Part shown: piece by piece, positions 24,563 to 32,739 of the stretch
How the letters are laid out: each line of letters starts with the position of its first letter
Numbering within the stretch: position 1 is the stretch's first letter
NCBI GenBank assembly: GCA_020344055.1
Contig: CP070813.1
Span: 1,194,735 to 1,237,449 of the forward strand
Reading direction: 5' to 3'
Source of the DNA: Candidatus Zixiibacteriota bacterium
GTDB taxonomy: Bacteria; Zixibacteria; MSB-5A5; UBA10806
Length of the DNA stretch: 42,715 nt
Notes under the pieces: model-generated
Databases searched by the model: none
Told to the model about the DNA's origin: nothing
Seen by the model: the letters and a program-made list of their open reading frames with translations, nothing else
Translations under genes and position numbers: made by a program

Positions 24563-26697
24563 ACCTCGCGGAATTTATCATACAGGTCGAGTCCTTTAAC
24601 GCCAACGTAAATATCCCGCTTATTCGCAAGGCCTATGAGTTCACCGATAGGGCTCATGCCGGCCAGTTTCGCGATTCCGGCGAACCTTTCGTCGAGCATT
24701 GCCTCAATGTCGCTTTCATCCTGGCTGAACTGCACATGGATTCCGATACTATAGCGGCAGGCCTACTGCATGATGTTATCGAAGACGCCAGCTCTTCCCC
24801 CGCTGAGTTAAGAGAGGGTTTCGGCGACGATATCGCCGATATGGTGGAAGGTCTCACCAAAATGTCCGGGTTAAAATTCAGCAGCGTCGCCGAACAGCAG
24901 GTCGTCTACTTCAGGAAAATGTTGCTCTCCGTGGTTAAAGATATCAGGGTTATTGTCATTAAGTTCGCCGACAGGCTCCATAATATGCGAACCCTGGACT
25001 CTCTTCACCAGAAAAAACGGAAAAGAATCGCCCTGGAGACCATGGAAATCTACGCCCCCCTCGCTCACCGGTTCGGTATGGCCAAAATAAAATGGGAATT
25101 GGAGGACCTCTCTTTCAAGCATCTGTTCCCGGAGGATTATTACAGGATCGAAAAATCCATAGCGGACAGCCGGGAAGAAAGGGAAAAATATATCGCCGAA
25201 CTGGCAAAACCTCTCAGTAACTCGCTCTCGTCCGCAGGCATTAAATGCGAGATTACCGGCCGCGCCAAACACCATTATTCCGTATATCGAAAGATCAAGG
25301 TAAGAAAAGTGCCCTTCGAACAGATCTTTGACCTTATCGCCATGCGCATAATCGTGGATACCGTGGCCGACTGCTACCACGCCCTCGGAATCATCCATAC
25401 CATGTGGCCGCCGGTTTCGGAAAGATTCCTCGACTATATTGCTACGCCCAAATCGAACATGTATCGATCCCTTCATACAACCGTCATGGGACCCCGCGGA
25501 AGAATGGTCGAAATACAGATTCGTACACACGCTATGCATTATGCCGCCGAGCACGGAATCGCGGCCCACTGGCTATATAAAGAAGGGAAAAAGACACACG
25601 GCGAAATCGATAAACATATGTCATGGATAAGAGAAATTCTCGAATGGCAAAAGGATATGGCCAATCCCGAGGAGTTCCTCGAATTTCTTAAAATAGATCT
25701 GTTTAGCAAGGACATCTTCGTATACACCCCTGCCGGTGATCTCAAACAGTTGCCGGCGGGGTCAACCCCCCTGGATTTCGCTTTTGCGGTGCATTCGGAT
25801 ATCGGTTTTCACTGCGCCGGCGCCATGATTAACGGCAAATACGCCAATCTCTCTACCGAGCTGCATAGCGGCGATGAAGTCGAGATTAAAACCTCGCCGA
25901 ACCAGGCTCCCAGCCACGATTGGCTGAAAATCGTTAAAACCGCCAGGGCCAGGTCGAAAATTAAAAGATGGCTGAAAATCAAGGGACACGAACAGGCGGT
26001 TTCTCTGGGGAAGCAGATGCTTGAACGCGAATTGAAAAGAAAAAGGATAGATTTACCCGCCGAATCGGAACTTTTGGATCTGGCGGCCATGGTGGGACAT
26101 ACAAATACCGAACAGATGCTGGAGGCTCTCGGATCGGGATCGTTATCAATTCAAACGTTGCTGAATAAAATAAGCCCTGCCGAAGAAAAAGAAGAGGAAC
26201 CGACTCTCGTCAGGCGATTTATCGATCACGCCCGGGGAGTATCCCGGGGAATCAAGGTCAGCGGGGTGGGCAGCCTTATGTTCCGTTTCGCGTCTTGCTG
26301 CCAGCCGGTCCCCGGTGAAAAAATAGTCGGTTATGTAACCCGGGGAAGGGGCCTGACCATTCACAGGGCCGACTGTAAAAATGTCGTCGAAATCTATGAT
26401 GAGCCCGAGAGAAAAATGGATGTGGAATGGGATGTTAAAAAGGGTGAGGCCTTTCTCGTAAAACTGCAGATCGTGGTTGAATACAGGAAAAATATAATTA
26501 AGGAGATTACCGAAGCGATTTCGGATACCGATGTCGACGTAAGGGGAGCTGAAATAAGCAGGGGACCCTCGCCGGTGATCGGCTGGATAGTGGTCGAGGT
26601 ACAGAATTACGGACAGCTGTCGAAAGTCATGGATAAAGTAAAAAAGCTCGAAGGTGTGATTGACGTAATCCGCGAAGGCGGAGGTGAAAATCCGTAG
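24559..26697 (+). CDS. rel: Bifunctional (p)ppGpp synthetase/hydrolase
   Basis: This RelA/SpoT homologue (712 residues) makes and degrades the alarmone (p)ppGpp. The order is: HD hydrolase domain with LLHDVIEDA at about residues 68-76, intact; synthetase domain (about 230-350) with GRAKHHYSVYRKIK, YRSLHTTVMGP and EIQIRTHAMH; TGS domain (about 385-450, DIFVYTPAGDLKQLPAGSTPLDFAF); a CC-type helical region (FASCCQPVPGEKIVGY); and a C-terminal ACT domain. Both active sites look complete. The start is a TTG overlapping the previous stop (TTGA). Its position between a GT9 gene and pgeF puts the stringent-response enzyme inside an envelope operon. Confidence 0.95.
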   Translation: MNLAEFIIQVESFNANVNIPLIRKAYEFTDRAHAGQFRDSGEPFVEHCLNVAFILAELHMDSDTIAAGLLHDVIEDASSSPAELREGFGDDIADMVEGLTKMSGLKFSSVAEQQVVYFRKMLLSVVKDIRVIVIKFADRLHNMRTLDSLHQKKRKRIALETMEIYAPLAHRFGMAKIKWELEDLSFKHLFPEDYYRIEKSIADSREEREKYIAELAKPLSNSLSSAGIKCEITGRAKHHYSVYRKIKVRKVPFEQIFDLIAMRIIVDTVADCYHALGIIHTMWPPVSERFLDYIATPKSNMYRSLHTTVMGPRGRMVEIQIRTHAMHYAAEHGIAAHWLYKEGKKTHGEIDKHMSWIREILEWQKDMANPEEFLEFLKIDLFSKDIFVYTPAGDLKQLPAGSTPLDFAFAVHSDIGFHCAGAMINGKYANLSTELHSGDEVEIKTSPNQAPSHDWLKIVKTARARSKIKRWLKIKGHEQAVSLGKQMLERELKRKRIDLPAESELLDLAAMVGHTNTEQMLEALGSGSLSIQTLLNKISPAEEKEEEPTLVRRFIDHARGVSRGIKVSGVGSLMFRFASCCQPVPGEKIVGYVTRGRGLTIHRADCKNVVEIYDEPERKMDVEWDVKKGEAFLVKLQIVVEYRKNIIKEITEAISDTDVDVRGAEISRGPSPVIGWIVVEVQNYGQLSKVMDKVKKLEGVIDVIREGGGENP

Positions 26698-27391
26698 GGT
26701 CGCTTGCATGGATTACGTTCCGGTGGAAAAATATGCACGATTCGGTGACATAGGTTTTAACGCCGGTATTATTCTTAAGGGGCTCTGGAATACACAGGAC
26801 CATATTTATGATAAGCTGGAATCGGAAATTTCCTCTTCCGGCAAAAAGATTGTCGCCCCCCCGCAGTCACACGGCTCAAATGTCGCAATTCTTGATAATT
26901 CTTATAATGATAAGATCAAAGCCGATGGCGTCTTATGCGGAAGCGGCGACTGTTGTCTTACTGTAAAAACGGCCGACTGCCTTCCCCTCTTGCTGGCTGA
27001 TCCCGAAACCCGATTCTTCGGGACCGTTCATATCGGCTGGCGAGGGCTCGCCGGAGGAATAATCGAAAACCTTTTTTTATCAATTAAAAATCTCGACATC
27101 GATTTTGATCGATTATATATTTCCCTGGGTCCCTCTATAGGGGATTGTTGTTTTGAGGTTGGCGGCGAAGTAGCCGTTTTATTTAACGACGATACCGTAA
27201 CGGCAAGAAATGATCGGTATTTCCTGAATATTAAGGGGCTTGTCAAAAAAAGGCTGTTATCGCTTGGCGTTTTGAGCAATAATATTCTGGATGTCGACGA
27301 GTGCACAGGCTGCAATGCGGACAAATACTATTCTTATAGAAGAGATGGCCATGCCCGTATACAGATGGTCAGCTTCATTTGCAGGAAATAA
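26684..27391 (+). CDS. pgeF: Peptidoglycan editing factor / purine nucleoside phosphorylase family (YfiH/YlmD)
   Basis: The 235-residue product is of the DUF152 "multicopper oxidase-like" family. Members were first called laccases and are now linked to removal of wrong amino acids from peptidoglycan precursors and to purine nucleoside phosphorolysis. The three-residue metal site is visible: His in PPQSHGSNV, Cys in VKTADCLPLLLAD and His in TVHIGWRGLAGGII. DVDECTGCNADKYYSYRRDG near the end is also typical. The start is unclear: GTG 26684 overlaps the rel gene by 14 bases with AAGG upstream; ATG 26708 (eight codons on) has AGGG upstream and avoids the overlap. Confidence 0.92.
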   Translation: MKIRRVACMDYVPVEKYARFGDIGFNAGIILKGLWNTQDHIYDKLESEISSSGKKIVAPPQSHGSNVAILDNSYNDKIKADGVLCGSGDCCLTVKTADCLPLLLADPETRFFGTVHIGWRGLAGGIIENLFLSIKNLDIDFDRLYISLGPSIGDCCFEVGGEVAVLFNDDTVTARNDRYFLNIKGLVKKRLLSLGVLSNNILDVDECTGCNADKYYSYRRDGHARIQMVSFICRK

Positions 27392-27409
27392 CAGGATGGA
27401 GGTGGGAAC

Positions 27410-28003
27410 TTGAAAAAATTTGTATTTATCATCGCCTTTTTTGTTGTCGTCCCCGGCGCCTATGCCGGACTTACCGGGATCGGAATAGGTATCCACGGCG
27501 GAATCATCAGCGGCTACGATAATCCGGTACTTGAAGACAGCCTGGTTGAAGAATACACAAATATCGATTTCGCTGATAACATGACAAATTTAGGCATGCA
27601 CGTGAACGTCGGGACTTTGCGCATTATTGAGTTCGACGGCTCTTTGGATTACGCCTGGAAAAAACATGAGATCACTCAGGGCGTGGACCTCACTTTCTCC
27701 GATTTTTGCATCTCCGGCTCCGTGAAAAAATCTCTTTCTTTCGCGGTTTTAAATCCTTACCTGGGAGCCGGAGTCGGTCTGCACGCCATGGCTTATTCCA
27801 TCGAAGCCGAGGGGCAGACGGTTGCCGTCTTGCCCGATAACGAAACTAAAATTGGCTATCATATCAAGGCCGGTGTCGCTTTGAGTATTCCGCTTTTCCC
27901 GTTAACGCCTTTCTTGGAATACAAGTATAACATCATTCAGACGACTGATAAATCTACAAAATATAACGCCATTAACATTGGAATATCGTTGGATTTACCC
28001 TGA
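27410..28003 (+). CDS. Outer-membrane beta-barrel protein 1
   Basis: The 197-residue protein starts at a TTG preceded by GGAGGTGGG. A signal peptide (MKKFVFIIAFFVVVPGAYA) is followed by alternating hydrophobic strands rich in Gly and aromatic residues, for example GAGVGLHAMAYSI and INIGISLDL at the very end. That pattern and the small size suggest an 8-stranded outer-membrane barrel of the OmpA/OmpW size class. It follows pgeF by 18 bases and precedes a second barrel gene. I do not recognise the exact family. Confidence 0.7.
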   Translation: MKKFVFIIAFFVVVPGAYAGLTGIGIGIHGGIISGYDNPVLEDSLVEEYTNIDFADNMTNLGMHVNVGTLRIIEFDGSLDYAWKKHEITQGVDLTFSDFCISGSVKKSLSFAVLNPYLGAGVGLHAMAYSIEAEGQTVAVLPDNETKIGYHIKAGVALSIPLFPLTPFLEYKYNIIQTTDKSTKYNAINIGISLDLP

Positions 28004-28018
28004 TAGGAGGTGGGTTTT

Positions 28019-28633
28019 TTGAAAGTCATTTTAAAAATTTTACTCATATTTCCGCTGACTTTTTCATTTGCCCTGGCCCAATACTCCGGCCAGTTATCAA
28101 CTGCCGAGACAGCTTTGAAAGGTACGTCCGTCGGCTCCGGCTTCGTCGCCGTCTATGAGGACGGTTTCGGGGTCATAGGGCAGTATCGAGTGGGATTCGG
28201 CGGATACAGCGATATCGGCGGTAAAGCGGGCATTATCGATTACGATGTGGGCGATCAGACCGGTTTTTTCGTGGGAATGGATTATAAGTACCAGATAATG
28301 GAAGTCAGGATTCAGGACCCCATCGACATGTCTCTTGGCGCCCTGTTCGATTTCGCTCACTTCGAGCATTTTGCCCTGCTCTCGTTCGGAGGTTATCTGG
28401 TCGGCTCCCATCCTTACGAAATGAGCAGCGGAAGAAAAATTACGCCCTACGGACGGTTGATCCTGAGAATCGATCGGGAAGACCCCGATAATCTTGACCC
28501 CGATTCCGATTTCAACATAGGTCTTAATGCCGGGTGCGCGCTCGAATTATCATCATCCACCAGCGCCTACGCGGAACTGCAGCTTGATAATATACAGACC
28601 GCGTTTATTATGGGTATAAGTTTCGGTTTATAA
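28019..28633 (+). CDS. Outer-membrane beta-barrel protein 2
   Basis: The start is put at TTG 28019, because GGAGGTGGG ends just upstream exactly as for the previous gene; a GTG three codons earlier would overlap that ribosome site. The 204-residue product has a signal peptide (MKVILKILLIFPLTFSFALA) and amphipathic strands such as GVIGQYRVGFGGYSDIGGKA and FIMGISFGL at the C-terminus ending in a hydrophobic residue, typical of outer-membrane barrels. It shares layout but little sequence with the preceding barrel. Function is unknown; a structural or transport role in the envelope fits the operon. Confidence 0.7.
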   Translation: MKVILKILLIFPLTFSFALAQYSGQLSTAETALKGTSVGSGFVAVYEDGFGVIGQYRVGFGGYSDIGGKAGIIDYDVGDQTGFFVGMDYKYQIMEVRIQDPIDMSLGALFDFAHFEHFALLSFGGYLVGSHPYEMSSGRKITPYGRLILRIDREDPDNLDPDSDFNIGLNAGCALELSSSTSAYAELQLDNIQTAFIMGISFGL

Positions 28634-28636
28634 TTT

Positions 28637-29434
28637 TTGAGCCTATTCGAAAGCTTAATACTGGGACTGGTCCAGGGATTGACCGAATTCCTGCCGGTCT
28701 CCTCCTCGGGGCATCTGGTTATTTCCGAAGGGCTGTTCGGTATTAGCTCCGATGATATCGTTTTTGAGGTACTGGTGCATTTCGGCACTCTCATCGCCGT
28801 CTTGATTTACTTCCGTAAAAAAATCTGCCATATAATAAAGGCGATCTTCACCGCCCCTCTCGATAAATCCGCCCGATTCTCGAGTCCCGATCTGAAACTG
28901 GCTCTTTTTCTGGTCATCGGGACGGTGCCGGCCGTAATAATCGGGCTTCTATTCGAAGATCTGATAGTCGAGGCCTTTAAAGCGCCTCGCTGGGCGTCCG
29001 GAATGCTGCTGCTCACCGCCCTGATTTTGTTCTCCACCAGATGGGCGGTCGACAGATCGAAAAAACTCGGCGGCGGGAATGCCCTGGCTATCGGTCTGGC
29101 CCAGGCCCTGGCCATATTGCCCGGCATTTCACGGTCGGGCAGCACCATCTCAACGGGCATGTGGCTGGGTATGAATAAATCCGAAGCCGCCGAATTCTCC
29201 TTCCTGCTGTCCGTCCCCGCCATCGCCGGCGCCACCATATTTAAAATACCTGATATGTTCGCTGCTGCGGGCCACTCAGGTCTTCTGCCCGTCTATCTCG
29301 GGGGAACGCTGGTGTCCGCCGTCGTCGGATACCTGTCCATCGCCTTTCTGCTATCGGTGATAAAAAAGGGTAAATTTTTCTATTTCGGTTTGTATTGCCT
29401 CGTTATCGGTTTCCTCGGTATCTTTCTGCTGTGA
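28637..29434 (+). CDS. uppP: Undecaprenyl-diphosphatase
   Basis: UppP (BacA) dephosphorylates undecaprenyl diphosphate, recycling the lipid carrier used for peptidoglycan and O-antigen. The membrane protein is 265 residues. Both active-site motifs are clear: GLTEFLPVSSSGHL at about residues 14-27 and PGISRSGSTIS at about 158-168. The start is a TTG three bases after the previous stop, without a clear Shine-Dalgarno sequence, so coupling to the barrel gene is likely. The context with LPS genes fits carrier-lipid supply. Confidence 0.95.
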   Translation: MSLFESLILGLVQGLTEFLPVSSSGHLVISEGLFGISSDDIVFEVLVHFGTLIAVLIYFRKKICHIIKAIFTAPLDKSARFSSPDLKLALFLVIGTVPAVIIGLLFEDLIVEAFKAPRWASGMLLLTALILFSTRWAVDRSKKLGGGNALAIGLAQALAILPGISRSGSTISTGMWLGMNKSEAAEFSFLLSVPAIAGATIFKIPDMFAAAGHSGLLPVYLGGTLVSAVVGYLSIAFLLSVIKKGKFFYFGLYCLVIGFLGIFLL

Positions 29435-30435
29435 AAACTCCCGCCAAAATCCTCGTCTTCAGGCAGAGCTCGCTTGGCGACGTTATCCTGACCCTTCCGG
29501 TTATAAAAGAGCTGTCTCTTAACTTTCCGGAAGCGGATATCGATTTCCTGACCAAAAAAAAATACTCCTCCATAGTCGAGTTCAATCCTGCTATAAGGAA
29601 CGCCATCACCTTCGGCGATAACGCTGAATTCGGAGAGATATTAAAACGTATCCGCAGGGTAAAATATGATCTGATAATCGACCTGCAGAAAAACTTCCGC
29701 TCCCTGGCGTTATCGCTTGTTTCACCGCGCTCCAGAAAAATCGGTTATAAAAAACGCCGGCTGGCCCGCGAGATGATTGTCCGAAAACCATCCATTAATC
29801 TCAGCGTGGATCATACGGTTAACGCCTATTTCCATACCCTGCGACGACTGGGCATAAAATCCGAACCCTCTCCTCCCGAGATCGCCTTATCCGCCGACGC
29901 GAAGGAATTCGCCGAAAAGTACATCTCGGATTCATTTCCCCATTCGCCCTCGACCATTATAGCTCTATGCCCCGGCGCGAAACATTACGAGAAAAAATGG
30001 CCGCATGAAAAATTCCGCGAGGTCGCTGGGATATTGCTCGAAGATGAAACGAACGCCTTGGTAATAATCTCCTCGGCCGCTGATACGCTTCCCGAAAACC
30101 TCGGCCTCTCCCATTCCCGAATCGCGGTGGCCCGGGATATCGAAATCCTCCATGTAGCGGCTCTGCTTTCTCATTGCCGGGTCGCTTTAACCAACGATTC
30201 CGGCCTCATGCACCTCGCCAACGCCGTCGGAACCAGGGTGGCCGCCATTTTCGGCCCCACCAGCCCCCGGCTCGGCTTTTCGCCCTCCCTTCCCGGATCG
30301 GTAATAATAAGCAATAATGTCTTCTGCTCACCCTGCAGTCTCCATGGCGAGAGACCGTGCCAACAGCAGCGAAAGTATTGTTTTGAAAATATCGAAATCC
30401 GGCAGGTCGCCGATATTGTCCTGAAAATGCTATAA
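29431..30435 (+). CDS. Glycosyltransferase family 9 (heptosyltransferase-like) 4
   Basis: I start this gene at GTG 29431, which overlaps the uppP stop (GTGA), as in other junctions of the operon; the 334-residue protein then begins VKTPAKILVFRQSSLGDVIL, the family start. CPGAKHYEKKWPHEKF and LTNDSGLMHLANAVGTRVAAIFGP are the donor-domain motifs. FCSPCSLHGERPC near the C-terminus is the Cys group of RfaF/WaaF-type enzymes. Of the four GT9 genes this looks closest to heptosyltransferase II. The envelope operon appears to end here, but I see no strong terminator. Confidence 0.9.
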   Translation: MKTPAKILVFRQSSLGDVILTLPVIKELSLNFPEADIDFLTKKKYSSIVEFNPAIRNAITFGDNAEFGEILKRIRRVKYDLIIDLQKNFRSLALSLVSPRSRKIGYKKRRLAREMIVRKPSINLSVDHTVNAYFHTLRRLGIKSEPSPPEIALSADAKEFAEKYISDSFPHSPSTIIALCPGAKHYEKKWPHEKFREVAGILLEDETNALVIISSAADTLPENLGLSHSRIAVARDIEILHVAALLSHCRVALTNDSGLMHLANAVGTRVAAIFGPTSPRLGFSPSLPGSVIISNNVFCSPCSLHGERPCQQQRKYCFENIEIRQVADIVLKML

Positions 30436-30478
30436 GTTCAGGTGAATTACCCCTCTATATCGCCGAATAATTATTGAT

Positions 30479-30507
30479 TTGCGTTTTATATAGACCGCGC
30501 GTATTAT
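30479..30507 (+). promoter_or_regulatory. Promoter of the amrS-aminotransferase-ROK operon, apparently leaderless
   Basis: TTGCGT (30479-30484) and TATTAT (30502-30507) are 17 bases apart. The ATG at 30514 lies 6 bases past the -10 element with no Shine-Dalgarno sequence, so the transcript probably begins at the ATG. Confidence 0.45.
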
Positions 30508-30513
30508 TCTTAT

Positions 30514-31506
30514 ATGGATTACGTCGAAGCCAGATTCTACGAAAAACGCGATAATCGCTCCGTAAAATGCCTGCTGTGTCCCCTCGAATGCGTAATTCGT
30601 CCTTCAAAAAGCGGCATATGCGATATACGAATCAATATCGACGGTATCCTGTATGCCGCCGGCTACGCCAGGACCATCGCCTTGAGTATCGATCCCATTG
30701 AAAAAAAACCGCTATATCATTTCAAGCCCGGCTCCGATATCGTCTCCATCGGTCCCAACGGATGCAATCTTTCTTGCGGCTTCTGCCAGAACTGGAGCAT
30801 TTCCCAGGAAAAAGCCCCCACAAGATATATCTCCCCCGAGGAGTTGCTGAAATTTACCCGTTCCGGCAGTTCTGTGGGCGTCTCCTATACCTATACCGAA
30901 CCCCTGATATGGTATGAATATATTTATGATTCCGCCGGATTGCTGAAAGAAGCCGGTTTCGCTACCGTCATAGTTTCCAACGGGTATATAAATGAAGAAC
31001 CGGCCCGTGAGATATTCAAATACATCGACGCTGCCAATTTCGATCTTAAATCTTTAAAACCTGAGTTTTACAGAAAAATCTGCAAGGGTAAACTGGAAAA
31101 CGTTCAACGTGCTATCATAATCGCGAAAGAAATGGGCCTGCACGTCGAAATCACGAATCTTCTGATTCCGGGGTACAACGATTCCGACGAGGATATCGAT
31201 AAACTCGTGGACTGGATCTACAGCCTCGATCCTTCTATCGTATTGCATATCTCCAGGTATTTTCCCAACTATAAATTCAATAAGAATCCCACTCCTCCCG
31301 AAAGGTTGCTCTATGCCTATGATGCCGCCAGAAAGAAGTTGCGTTATGTTTATACCGGTAATATCGCCGGCGTAGGCGATTCCGACACCAGGTGCCGGAA
31401 ATGCGATTCTATTTTGATCAGGCGGAATTTTTATGACGTTAGCGTTGTTGGTCTTGACGGTAATAAATGCGCCTCCTGCGGCGCTGTCAGTGATATAATC
31501 GTCTAA
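30514..31506 (+). CDS. amrS: AmmeMemoRadiSam-type radical SAM protein
   Basis: The 330-residue product is a radical SAM enzyme. The iron-sulfur motif CxxxCxxC is C84-NLS-C88-GF-C91 (NGCNLSCGFCQNW), and the GxGx-like SYTYTEPLIWYEY segment follows. An N-terminal CLLCPLECVI and a C-terminal CRKCDSILIRR...CASCG provide extra zinc-ribbon cysteines, as in the AmrS family (often annotated pyruvate formate-lyase activating enzyme-like). Elsewhere AmrS is often encoded with AMMECR1 and Memo proteins; neither is in this window. The substrate is not established for the family. Translation seems leaderless. Confidence 0.9.
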   Translation: MDYVEARFYEKRDNRSVKCLLCPLECVIRPSKSGICDIRINIDGILYAAGYARTIALSIDPIEKKPLYHFKPGSDIVSIGPNGCNLSCGFCQNWSISQEKAPTRYISPEELLKFTRSGSSVGVSYTYTEPLIWYEYIYDSAGLLKEAGFATVIVSNGYINEEPAREIFKYIDAANFDLKSLKPEFYRKICKGKLENVQRAIIIAKEMGLHVEITNLLIPGYNDSDEDIDKLVDWIYSLDPSIVLHISRYFPNYKFNKNPTPPERLLYAYDAARKKLRYVYTGNIAGVGDSDTRCRKCDSILIRRNFYDVSVVGLDGNKCASCGAVSDIIV

Positions 31507-31524
31507 TTTAAAAAAGGAAATCTC

Positions 31525-32739
31525 ATGGCAATCGCTAAAAATAGGAAATTGCGGCAAATGTCGCGAAGGGCGGTTGAGGTTCAGGAATCCCCCATAAGAA
31601 AACTGATTCCGTATTCCGACGCGGCCAAGAAAAGGGGAATTCACGTCTATCATCTGAATATCGGACAGCCCGATATCGAAACCCCGCCGGAGTTCTGGAA
31701 CGCCGTCAAAAACTATTCCGACAAAGTGCTGGCATATGGTCATTCGCAGGGCCAGGCCTCGTATTTAAAGGTTCTTTCCGATTATTACAAACGCAACGAC
31801 CTCAATATCGAGCCGGAAAATATTATCATAACTACAGGCGGATCGGAAGCCATCGTATTCGCTTTTCTGCTTATCGCCGAGCCGGGCGACAACGTAATCG
31901 TTTTCGAACCGTTTTACACCAACTACAACGGCTTCGCCACCCAGGCCGGTATTCATTTTACTCCGGTGGAGACCAAAGCCGAGACCGGATTTCATCTCCC
32001 GCCGAGAGAGGTCATCGAAAATGCCATCGACGATAGAACCCGCGGTATTATGATCTGCAATCCCAACAATCCCACCGGTACACTCTTTACAAAAGATGAA
32101 GTTGGCATGATCGTCGATATCGCCAGGGACAACGGACTGTTCGTTCTCTCCGACGAGGTCTATCGGGAGTTCGTGTTTGAGGGACAGCATGTCTCACCCT
32201 TTAATTTCCCCGGCGTCGATGAATTCGTTATCATGATGGATTCCATAAGCAAACGTTATTCCGCCTGTGGCGCGCGCATCGGAAACCTGGTCACCAAGAA
32301 CAAGGATCTTCTGGCGGCCGCCGTAAAATTCGGTCAGGCCCGCCTGTGTGCTCCCTCTCTCGATCAGGCCGGGGCTGAAGCCGTCTATTCTCTGGGCAAA
32401 GGATATTTCGATAAGATTATCGGAGAATATAAAAGACGCCGTGACGTCGTGTATGAAGGATTGATGGCTATTGAGGGCACGATCTGCATGAAAGCCTCCG
32501 GCGCCTTTTACGCCATGGCCAAGCTCCCCATTTCCAGCGCAGAGGAGTTCGCGAAATTTATGCTTACCGACTTTTCCGTTGATAAAAAAACCGTTATGGT
32601 CGCGCCGGGCCCCGATTTCTATGCCACTCCCGGAAGGGGTATAGATGAATGCAGGATCGCCTATGTCCTTAACACCGACGATTTGAAAGACGCCATGAGA
32701 ATTCTTAAATTGGGCGTGGAGGCTTTCAACAAGAGATGA
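31525..32739 (+). CDS. Class I/II pyridoxal-phosphate aminotransferase (aspartate aminotransferase-like)
   Basis: The 404-residue protein is a fold-type I aminotransferase. Visible landmarks are YHLNIGQPDIETPPEFW (substrate-binding segment), ITTGGSEAIVFAF (phosphate binding), NPNNPTGTLF, DEVYREF and the PLP lysine in SISKRYSACGARIG; the conserved C-terminal Arg lies in DECRIAYVLN. It should transfer amino groups between an amino acid and a 2-oxo acid. The exact amino acid cannot be assigned from motifs alone. AAAGGAAA precedes the ATG by about six bases. It is 18 bases after amrS and overlaps the ROK gene by 4. Confidence 0.92.
   Translation: MAIAKNRKLRQMSRRAVEVQESPIRKLIPYSDAAKKRGIHVYHLNIGQPDIETPPEFWNAVKNYSDKVLAYGHSQGQASYLKVLSDYYKRNDLNIEPENIIITTGGSEAIVFAFLLIAEPGDNVIVFEPFYTNYNGFATQAGIHFTPVETKAETGFHLPPREVIENAIDDRTRGIMICNPNNPTGTLFTKDEVGMIVDIARDNGLFVLSDEVYREFVFEGQHVSPFNFPGVDEFVIMMDSISKRYSACGARIGNLVTKNKDLLAAAVKFGQARLCAPSLDQAGAEAVYSLGKGYFDKIIGEYKRRRDVVYEGLMAIEGTICMKASGAFYAMAKLPISSAEEFAKFMLTDFSVDKKTVMVAPGPDFYATPGRGIDECRIAYVLNTDDLKDAMRILKLGVEAFNKR

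Noticed and set aside
24871..25569. Minus-strand ORF of 232 codons inside rel
   Set aside because: Antisense to conserved catalytic domains; long only because of GC-biased codons.
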